Virus record (IMG/VR): IMGVR_UViG_3300049595_001759
Location: 1-39,920 of that record
From: a virus
Reading direction: 5' to 3' (one strand)
Length of the DNA: 39,920 nucleotides
Shown: positions 34,022-39,920 of the stretch, piece by piece
How positions within the stretch are numbered: position 1 is the stretch's first letter
Layout of the letters: each line of letters begins with the position of its first letter
The notes under the pieces: model-generated
The model's input: the letters and a program-made list of their open reading frames with translations, nothing else
Told to the model about the DNA's origin: nothing
Databases searched by the model: none
Position numbers and translations under genes: made by a program

Positions 34022-34798
34022 ATGTTCAAAGACACGTATAAAGGCATACCTGATTTTATAAAGGACTGTATGGAGTCCCTTATTGACAAGTCAGACCATT
34101 ACCATTACATAAACCACAAGCGTAGGTATGCACGAACAATTCAAGTACTTCTAGACCAACAACCATCAGGACGTTTATTAGAAATCGGAACCAGCAAACT
34201 TATCCCTAGAGCATTAAAAACTCTTGCTCCAGAGGTGGAAGTATCCGTTACCCATTTTGATTTAGATAGTCCAGAAGAAGGCACCATTGAGATAGATGGA
34301 GACTTTTTTCCCGCTTATTGCGTTGATTTAGAAAAGAAAGCGTTACCAGCACCTGATGACTATTTTGATTATATTCTCTGCTGTGAAGTTCTTGAGCACA
34401 TGGAGATTGACCCAATGTTTATGCTTTCAGAGATAAACCGTGTAATGAAGCCAGGAGGAACTCTTATTCTCACAACACCCAATGTTGTTAGTAGTAGAGG
34501 TCTAACAAAAATGCTTGCTGGCATAGAGCCATATTTTTATATGCAGTACAACATAAATGGAGATTACAACAGACATAACTATGAATACAGTGTTCATACT
34601 TTAGTAAGAGTTCTACAGGCAGCAGGGTTTGATGGCAGTCTGTGGACGGAGGATACCTTTGAAGATTCAATGCCTAATGTAGTAGATAGACTTACTAAAG
34701 CAGGATTCAATATTTCTCATGTCGGAGATAACATAATGAGCATTTCTAAAAAACAAGGACCTGTTTTTGATAGATACCCAGCGTGCCTATATGTCTAA
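34022..34798 (+). CDS. SAM-dependent class I methyltransferase
   Basis: A 258-residue protein with a class I (Methyltransf_11-like) core: motif I is GRLLEIGTSKLIPRALK (less canonical than E/DxGxGxG), then DLDSP, DYFDYILCCEVLEHMEIDPM and VMKPGGTLILTTPNVVSSRG. It has no ribosome site; transcription should start at the ATG. It overlaps the next gene by 8 bases; with the glycosidase-like neighbour a sugar-directed substrate is likely but not shown. Confidence 0.8.
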   Translation: MFKDTYKGIPDFIKDCMESLIDKSDHYHYINHKRRYARTIQVLLDQQPSGRLLEIGTSKLIPRALKTLAPEVEVSVTHFDLDSPEEGTIEIDGDFFPAYCVDLEKKALPAPDDYFDYILCCEVLEHMEIDPMFMLSEINRVMKPGGTLILTTPNVVSSRGLTKMLAGIEPYFYMQYNINGDYNRHNYEYSVHTLVRVLQAAGFDGSLWTEDTFEDSMPNVVDRLTKAGFNISHVGDNIMSISKKQGPVFDRYPACLYV

Positions 34799-35762
34799 AA
34801 AATACGACTACCAACCACGAGAACAAGATGTTCCCCTTATTACTGAGATTGGTGGAACAACTCATCAAATACGTCGCCTAGTAAACCCTGACGACCAACT
34901 CTGGTCTGCGACTAATCCTTCTATTGGCGTCTCTCCTAAAGGAAATTACGCAGTTATGTTGCGCTCTAGTAACTATGTAATTATGCCTACTGGAGAATAT
35001 AGAGTCACAACCAATGGAACTATTCGCTCAACTGTCTGGTTTTCAGAGTTAGATAAAGATTTTATGATTAAAGAACTAAAACAAGTAGATGTCTCAGACC
35101 TTGGAGTAAAGATTGAAAGAGGACTAGAAGACCCTAAACTTTTCTGGCGTGATGGCTCTTGGCACTTTACCTGTGTAACTATGGAAAAAGACCACACACC
35201 TATTGCTCGTATGGCTACTTGCCGTCTTGATACTAAAAAGATGAAAGCCTTTGATTTTGTAAAGTATCCAGGTATAGACCAGAAGCGCCCTGAGAAAAAC
35301 TGGTCTGTCCCTTACGAACCTAATCCAAATTTTGATTTTATCTATGGCCCTAACGCAACTATAAAAAACAATGTTCTAACTACTCATATGACAGAAAATG
35401 AAAACATCTCTGCTCTAAGAGGCAACACAAATCTTGTTAAGTTAGATGATGGAACCTATCTAGGAGTTGTTCATAGAATGTTTGGAAAGGCAGAAACAAT
35501 ATGGGTACAACAGACTTTTGGAACAGTTAACGGATACATTAGAAGATATGTACACTACTTTGCTCAGTATGACAACTATGGAAAAATTATTGCCATATCT
35601 AAAGGATTTAACTTCTTTCACAGTGGAGTGGAGTTTGCTGCTGGTCTTGTAGAGCATAAAAAAGACCTGCTCATTTCGTGGGGAAAGAAAGACATTTCAT
35701 CACATATTGCCTCTATCCCAAAAGCAACAGTTCTCAAATCACTACTACCACTTGAATACTAA
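34791..35762 (+). CDS. GH130/GH43-like beta-propeller glycosidase or phosphorylase
   Basis: A 323-residue protein with repeats of the five-bladed propeller: WSATNPSIGVSPKGNYAVML, ERGLEDPKLFWRDGSWHFTC (catalytic-type Glu-Asp), EKNWSVPYEPN, NTNLVKLDDGTYLGVVHRM and SGVEFAAGLVEHKKDLLISW with GKKD. This resembles GH130 mannoside phosphorylases and related proteins encoded beside glycosyltransferases. I chose ATG 34791, which overlaps the methyltransferase stop. Confidence 0.75.
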   Translation: MSKKYDYQPREQDVPLITEIGGTTHQIRRLVNPDDQLWSATNPSIGVSPKGNYAVMLRSSNYVIMPTGEYRVTTNGTIRSTVWFSELDKDFMIKELKQVDVSDLGVKIERGLEDPKLFWRDGSWHFTCVTMEKDHTPIARMATCRLDTKKMKAFDFVKYPGIDQKRPEKNWSVPYEPNPNFDFIYGPNATIKNNVLTTHMTENENISALRGNTNLVKLDDGTYLGVVHRMFGKAETIWVQQTFGTVNGYIRRYVHYFAQYDNYGKIIAISKGFNFFHSGVEFAAGLVEHKKDLLISWGKKDISSHIASIPKATVLKSLLPLEY

Positions 35763-35771
35763 AATTTACAT

Positions 35772-36014
35772 ATGAGCGAAACTGTCTACGACACCGAAAC
35801 AAACACTCGTCTGTCACATGAAAGCGGTGATCACGACAGGTTTGCTCACTATGTTGAAAAAGGAGAAGTAACAGAGGCTTTGGTAAATGGGTGGCCTGTT
35901 ATTGCTCTCTGTGGAAAAGTATGGGTTCCCTCCCGCGACCCTAAGAAGTATCCAGTGTGCCCTACCTGTAAAGATATACACGCTGAGATGGGAGATGTTA
36001 GTGGGAGTGATTGA
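35772..36014 (+). CDS. DUF3039-like actinobacterial protein
   Basis: An 80-residue protein: GDHDRFAHYVEKGEVTEALV, VIALCGKVWVPSRDPKKYPV and CPTCKDIH match the actinobacterial DUF3039 family, with a C...CxxC zinc-like set. It is among the best host-lineage markers in the window. Confidence 0.85.
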   Translation: MSETVYDTETNTRLSHESGDHDRFAHYVEKGEVTEALVNGWPVIALCGKVWVPSRDPKKYPVCPTCKDIHAEMGDVSGSD

Positions 36015-36225
36015 TGAAACAAATAAAATTCTTACAGCCTTAGACCGTTGCGATAGGTGCATCGCTCAGGCGTACTACATGGTTGCCTTAAAAAACGGAG
36101 ACCTGTATTTCTGTCGTCATCATTTTGCTAGGTATGAAGATGACCTTATGGATATTGCTATAGATATTTATGACGAATCAGATAGTCTAGAAACTAAACA
36201 AGAACCAGTTTTGGATAAGGCATAG
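36001..36225 (+). CDS. DUF7455-like actinobacterial zinc protein
   Basis: A 74-residue protein. LTALDRCDRCIAQAYYMVAL, YFCRHHFARYEDDL and AIDIYDESDSL match the actinobacterial DUF7455 family (CxxC plus CxHH). The start is GTG 36001 with GGGAG six bases above (ATG 35995 possible). It overlaps the previous gene by 14 bases and its end converges with the Mom-like gene. Confidence 0.8.
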   Translation: MGVIDETNKILTALDRCDRCIAQAYYMVALKNGDLYFCRHHFARYEDDLMDIAIDIYDESDSLETKQEPVLDKA

Positions 36226-36829
36226 TTTTATATCTAAGTTTGTTTAGTAACTCTTTCTTTCTTCGCTTGTCGCAGTTAAAGTATATGTATCTATGCTTAC
36301 GAGGTCTTTCAACAAAAGTAACATTCTCTGCCCCAAACTTCTCAACAACTTGAGCATTGGTCAATCCGTTTGCGTATGTAGCGTGGTGCATATTTTCTTT
36401 GCCAACAACCTTAGGGTCCTTAAACTTTGCCGATAGCCCTGTATAAATAAAGTTTGCTGCTTGATAGATATAGCCAACGTGCCCCTGAGACGTATCAGCA
36501 AAGGAAACAATAATCTCTCTGTCTAATAACTTCATAGAGTTAGCCACTAAGTAACTTTCTCCATTTTTAGCAACCTTATCGTCAACCCACAAACGATTTA
36601 GTTCATAGACATTTCGTGCTTCTTCTGGACCACAGATTCCTTTGAGCAGCGTAGAAGAAGGGCTGACTCCATAAGTAACAACTCCCACCACCTCCCCACT
36701 TTGTATATCAATCAATCCATACGCATGGGACACAGGGCATTTTCTATGTAGGTAGTGTTTTTCAACAACAATATCCATAGCCTCTTTGTAAGAGATAGGC
36801 TTTATAGAATATGTTTCTTTAAGACTCAT
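36194..36829 (-). CDS. Mom-like DNA base modification protein
   Basis: A 211-residue protein with the acetyltransferase-like Mom family pattern: AMDIVVEKHYLHRKCPVSHA, VVGVVTYGVSPSSTLLKGIC, YELNRLWVDD, ADTSQGHVGYIYQAANFIYT and the ending RKHRYIYFNCDKRRKKELLN, LRYKTMPYPK. Phage Mu Mom modifies adenines to block restriction. I chose ATG 36829, which overlaps the methyltransferase end by 11 bases. It is thus probably co-expressed with the DNA methyltransferase. Confidence 0.82.
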   Translation of the reverse strand: MSLKETYSIKPISYKEAMDIVVEKHYLHRKCPVSHAYGLIDIQSGEVVGVVTYGVSPSSTLLKGICGPEEARNVYELNRLWVDDKVAKNGESYLVANSMKLLDREIIVSFADTSQGHVGYIYQAANFIYTGLSAKFKDPKVVGKENMHHATYANGLTNAQVVEKFGAENVTFVERPRKHRYIYFNCDKRRKKELLNKLRYKTMPYPKLVLV

Positions 36830-38186
36830 CTTCAGCCAGAACCGCTTTGATTCTCGCTTCAGCAAGAGCAACATACTCTTCGCTCATTTCAATTCCAAGA
36901 AAGTTGAAGTTATCTAGAACCGCTGCTTTGCCAGTAGAGCCTGACCCAGTAAATGGGTCAAGCACTGTTCCACCAACAGGTGTAACCATTTTTACGAGAT
37001 AGCGCATAAGCGCTGTTGGCTTTACTGTTGGATGATTATTTTTCCGAAGGTTAACGCCACGATTGCGAGGATTATCGCCACCAGGATTGCCTTCTTTACG
37101 AGAGTCATCAGTCTTTTTCGGTTCAAAATCTTCTAGTCCCTCATTTCTATCTTTAGAGTTTGCCTTAGCACAGTAGAAGAAACGAGCAGCAGAGCCGTCA
37201 TCTCCCATAACTCTTGCTTGGTTTGGTTTGTCTTTATGTGTTCCACCATCAGCAAAAGCACCGATGTCGCTACTACCACGCTTAGAAGGATAAACTCCGC
37301 CTTTAGAACGAGGAAACAGTTCAACAACTTCTTCGTCCCCATCGTGAATAAAGTTTGCTGGAAATCTTCCTTTGTTATTTATTTCTTGCTCATACTCTGG
37401 CTCAACTTTTTGTCCAAAGCCAGACCACTCTTCTAACTTGTTGACAGGAATGGCTTCTCCAGGAACTCGTGATTCATCAATGTTGATGCCACCAACCCCC
37501 CACTTGAGGATGTTGTTTATAACAGTTCCATCTAAAGGCTTTCGTGCCATAACAATTGGCTCGTGGGCTGGCTTGAGTGCGGTGCCCCAACCTTCCCATT
37601 TCTTCGCATCTTCTGTTGTTGGCTTCGTTATGTAATCTGTTTTTCCAACTATTCCTGTTTCAAAAAGGGTATCGTCTTTTGAAGAATTTTCTCTACTGTT
37701 TGGATTTCTACCAACAACTTCTGGTTCTGCGCCAAACTTCTTGTCTATTGCTTTGTCAATTGCCATTGACTTAGGAAACCCTGAGCCATAAACCCACATA
37801 ATTTGGTCTCGGATTTCAAAGTTAGCCTCTTCAATGGCACAAGCCATACGGTGATATGTTCGTGAACCGCCAAAAACTAATATGTATCCGCCAGGCTTTA
37901 AAACTCTATAGACTTCTTTAGCCCACTCTGTAGACCACTTTTGAAACTCCTGCATTTCAAATAGACCACGAGAGAATCTAATTCCGTGATTAAAGCCTTT
38001 ATCGTGAAAAATTCCGTTTGTTGATTTGTCAGTTACACTAACAACTTCCGAGTTCTTCCAAGGAGCGTCCCACTCTTTTCCCATAAACTCAAGACCGTAT
38101 GGCGGGTCTGTAACCACAGAATCAACACTATTTTCTGGAAGAGTCTTTAGGACCTCGATGCAGTTTCCTTGAAGAATATTGTACAT
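36819..38186 (-). CDS. DNA adenine or cytosine-N4 methyltransferase (beta type)
   Basis: A 455-residue protein with DPPYGLEFMGKEWDAPW (catalytic, D27-Y30) near the N-terminus, VLKPGGYILVFGGSRTYHRM, WVYGSGFPKSMAIDKAIDKK, and the AdoMet motif DPFTGSGSTGKAA at about 410, followed by FLGIEMSEEYVALAEARI. The DPPY-before-FxGxG order places it in the beta group. Base specificity (N6-A or N4-C) cannot be read here. No restriction partner is seen, so a protective role is likely. Confidence 0.9.
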   Translation of the reverse strand: MYNILQGNCIEVLKTLPENSVDSVVTDPPYGLEFMGKEWDAPWKNSEVVSVTDKSTNGIFHDKGFNHGIRFSRGLFEMQEFQKWSTEWAKEVYRVLKPGGYILVFGGSRTYHRMACAIEEANFEIRDQIMWVYGSGFPKSMAIDKAIDKKFGAEPEVVGRNPNSRENSSKDDTLFETGIVGKTDYITKPTTEDAKKWEGWGTALKPAHEPIVMARKPLDGTVINNILKWGVGGINIDESRVPGEAIPVNKLEEWSGFGQKVEPEYEQEINNKGRFPANFIHDGDEEVVELFPRSKGGVYPSKRGSSDIGAFADGGTHKDKPNQARVMGDDGSAARFFYCAKANSKDRNEGLEDFEPKKTDDSRKEGNPGGDNPRNRGVNLRKNNHPTVKPTALMRYLVKMVTPVGGTVLDPFTGSGSTGKAAVLDNFNFLGIEMSEEYVALAEARIKAVLAEDES

Positions 38187-38237
38187 AACCGAATCTTAAC
38201 AAAGGTTGGTGCCTTTGCTGTATCGACACGCTTAACC

Positions 38238-38360
38238 CTAAAGTTTATTCATCAACCACACAAAGACGTAGACAGCAACAACCCTTATAAAAACTCTTCC
38301 AGCAGCAGCGCCTATAGAGGTTTCTTCTTCAGAGTCTTGGTCTTTACTTTGGCTTGACAA
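38238..38360 (-). CDS. Small membrane peptide
   Basis: A 40-residue frame from TTG 38360, with GGAAG upstream, overlapping the glycosyltransferase end by 17 bases. A polar acidic start (SSQSKDQDSEEETS) is followed by one hydrophobic helix (RVFIRVVAVYVFVWLM). Short and with a rare start, so moderate support. Confidence 0.45.
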   Translation of the reverse strand: MSSQSKDQDSEEETSIGAAAGRVFIRVVAVYVFVWLMNKL

Positions 38361-39177
38361 TACTTCTTCCCACAAACGTGTAGGAGCCAATATGACTAAG
38401 AGTGGTGTTCACATCTAAGTAAATCTTTCCACCTAACTCTTGCCATCTGCGACAAAAGGTGTAGTCCTCACTGAGGTAGCGCTTATCAGAGTCAATCATT
38501 GTGTCAAAGAGCGCATAGCGCTTTCTTTTTTCTAGTTGTTCTGTCATATCCTTATCACTGTAATACATTGTGTCTGGATAGGCTTCCATCATTTTTTCAA
38601 GAACATGACGCTTCATCAACATAAAACCAGTTCCAGCATCATAAACTTCTAAAAGACCGTTTTTGACTTGAACATCTACTTGCTTTCCCACCATTTCTGG
38701 ATCTGGCTTGTGGACATTGATTACATACATTGCTGCCTCTACAGCAGCATCTTGAGCAGTAAATTCGGAATAGTCATATCTAGACTTATCTACTACAGAT
38801 TCCCAATTCAAAGTCTTGAGTGGGTATGCCCCAACAACAACATCTTGGTCAGCAAGTAGCATACGAACAACTGATTTAGGGTCAAACTTAATATCTGCGT
38901 CAATAAACATCATATGTGTGGCTTTAGTGTTTTGTAGGAAAGCATGAACAAGTTCATTTCGTGCTCTTGTTACAAGGCTTTCATTAGCAATAGTTGCGTA
39001 TCCAACGCCAATTCCATATTGAGCACAAACGCCAGAAAGAGTAAACATCGCTTGTGCGTACGCTTCAGTAACTACTCCGCCATAACAAGGAGTACAAATA
39101 ATAAGAGTTACGTCTTTTAGTTTTTCAAAACGTGGGTCTTGGGGCTTGTCTTGGTCTTTAGTTTGTTTTTTCACCAT
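38344..39177 (-). CDS. GT-A type glycosyltransferase
   Basis: A 277-residue protein from ATG 39177 (a TTG at 39201 is less likely). LIICTPCYGGVVTEAYAQAM, TRARNELVHAFLQNTKATHM, FIDADIKFDPKSVVRML (DxD metal site), VVGAYPLKTLNWE, YDAGTGFMLMKRHVLEKMM and YLSEDYTFCRRWQELGGKIY are typical of phage-encoded glycosyltransferases. It may act on modified DNA, given the neighbours, or on surface glycans. Confidence 0.78.
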   Translation of the reverse strand: MVKKQTKDQDKPQDPRFEKLKDVTLIICTPCYGGVVTEAYAQAMFTLSGVCAQYGIGVGYATIANESLVTRARNELVHAFLQNTKATHMMFIDADIKFDPKSVVRMLLADQDVVVGAYPLKTLNWESVVDKSRYDYSEFTAQDAAVEAAMYVINVHKPDPEMVGKQVDVQVKNGLLEVYDAGTGFMLMKRHVLEKMMEAYPDTMYYSDKDMTEQLEKRKRYALFDTMIDSDKRYLSEDYTFCRRWQELGGKIYLDVNTTLSHIGSYTFVGRSIVKPK

Positions 39178-39286
39178 AAGTAAAACTTTAGCAGGTAGCA
39201 ATAAAAAATGCTATGCCAGAGTATGCGTGTCTATTACAAAAATACAAATCTATGTTAGGCATAAAAAGTCAGGAAAGTACCCTGGT

Positions 39287-39315
39287 TTGCCTAATTTGTA
39301 AAGTGCCTGTACTCT
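39287..39315 (+). promoter_or_regulatory. Promoter of the right-end HTH gene
   Basis: TTGCCT (39287-39292), 17 bp spacer, TACTCT (39310-39315). The operator-like word GTCAGGAAAG lies just upstream at 39269-39278. Confidence 0.6.
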
Positions 39316-39346
39316 TACATCTATGACAACAAACGAAAGGAACACA

Positions 39347-39920
39347 GTGACAAGTACTTATGTAAAAGTTAATCATAAGTTGCCTCAGGAAGTAGTTGAC
39401 GCTTTTACTAAAATTGGCGAAGACACCCTAAAGCGCAATGCTTATATTCGACTTCTTAGAAAAAATGAATGGAGCCTTCAGTCTATTGCTGACGCAGTAG
39501 GAGGGTTGACTCGTGAACGAATTCGTCAAATTGTCGTTGGTTCATATGATGGGTCAGATACAGCAGAGAGTTTAATTTCTTCTTCTGAATTTATTGTTCC
39601 AAACCCACCATTGAAGCCAGTAAAAGAGCCAAAGGTATATGTAGAACCATCAGCCGAGACTCTCCAAAAACTACTTGAACTACAACCTCTTGCTCAGCAG
39701 GTTCGCTCGCACTCTCCTAAGTTTCGTAAAGAAGCCGAGGAATATACAGCGTTGCTCAACCATGCTTATAAAGTTGAAGGCGTGAGTCTTTATAGACTTG
39801 CTAAACGACTTGGAGTTACTCACGGCTCACTACGATTCCGTATGGCTCGTTATGGATACCTAACAGGTCATAAATCAAACAGCACTTGCTATCGACCAAT
39901 CTTGGAGAAGAATAGATATG
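39347..39920 (+). CDS. HTH DNA-binding protein, truncated by the window edge
   Basis: At least 191 residues, running off the right end. HTH-like segments are NEWSLQSIADAVGGLTRERI (about 46) and SLYRLAKRLGVTHGSLRFRM (about 147). Its C-terminal half matches the protein at 501-1166: LQPLAQQVRSHSPKFRKEAE against LQPYAQQVRANSPRFRAEAE, and both end RYGY...KN. I chose GTG 39347, with GAAAGG six bases above; an in-frame ATG at 39323 at the transcript's predicted start is possible. Confidence 0.75.
   Translation, partial: MTSTYVKVNHKLPQEVVDAFTKIGEDTLKRNAYIRLLRKNEWSLQSIADAVGGLTRERIRQIVVGSYDGSDTAESLISSSEFIVPNPPLKPVKEPKVYVEPSAETLQKLLELQPLAQQVRSHSPKFRKEAEEYTALLNHAYKVEGVSLYRLAKRLGVTHGSLRFRMARYGYLTGHKSNSTCYRPILEKNRY

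Overview
The window reads as a segment of a double-stranded DNA phage genome (tailed-phage type) whose host is probably a low-GC actinobacterium. The base composition is AT-rich, genes are short and tightly packed with ATGA, TAATG and GTGA overlaps, and no tRNA, rRNA or chromosomal housekeeping operon was found. Actinobacterial or actinophage markers include DUF3039-like and DUF7455-like proteins, a DUF3846 protein, an HslV/proteasome-fold hydrolase and several leaderless genes. Host identity is an inference. No capsid, portal, large terminase or tail genes are present, so this is only part of the genome.

Layout. (1) 1-1.2 kb, plus strand: a DUF3846 protein and an HTH regulator ending in a strong terminator. 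(2) 1.3-24.4 kb, almost wholly minus strand: about 50 small genes in many short transcription units. They include a lytic transglycosylase with a peptidoglycan-binding partner, a dual-specificity phosphatase, an HslV-like hydrolase, a MoxR-type AAA+ ATPase with a VWA/HExxH protein, a possible small terminase, a holin-like protein, and many zinc-ribbon and single-span membrane proteins. Many units have their own sigma70-like promoter (TTGAC[A/T], about 17 bp, TANNNT). Recurrent sequences lie between the genes: a motif with core AAAAAGTAAAAA (19 copies), a second element near AAGTTGTTTGTAGTTTGCC (about 12 copies), several families of leader hairpins at predicted 5' ends, and iteron-like repeats at 21.0 kb. 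(3) 24.7-25.4 kb: a glycosyltransferase. (4) 25.4-33.6 kb, plus strand: nucleotide metabolism and lysis. It holds a B12-dependent class II ribonucleotide reductase, a secreted DUF4430/transcobalamin-like protein, a small membrane protein, a PduO-type cobalamin adenosyltransferase, an AdoMet decarboxylase-like protein, a lipoprotein, membrane proteins, a CHAP endolysin, a thermonuclease-like protein and thioredoxin. (5) 33.6-39.2 kb: a methyltransferase and GH130-like propeller protein, then on the minus strand a DNA methyltransferase, a Mom-like DNA modification protein and another glycosyltransferase. (6) 39.3 kb to the end: a truncated paralogue of the 501-1166 regulator.

How it may work together: the most coherent module is nrdJ, a candidate cobalamin-binding surface protein, a membrane peptide and cobalamin adenosyltransferase in overlapping frames. 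It looks like a phage-encoded route to capture and activate vitamin B12 for its own B12-dependent dNTP synthesis, with thioredoxin as a plausible reductant. The right-hand genes suggest DNA modification (methyltransferase plus Mom) and glycan or glycosyl chemistry. The left arm looks like an early accessory region under many individual promoters, possibly with a shared operator (GTCAGGAAGG) and structured leaders. All function calls come from reading the sequence; no database search was run.
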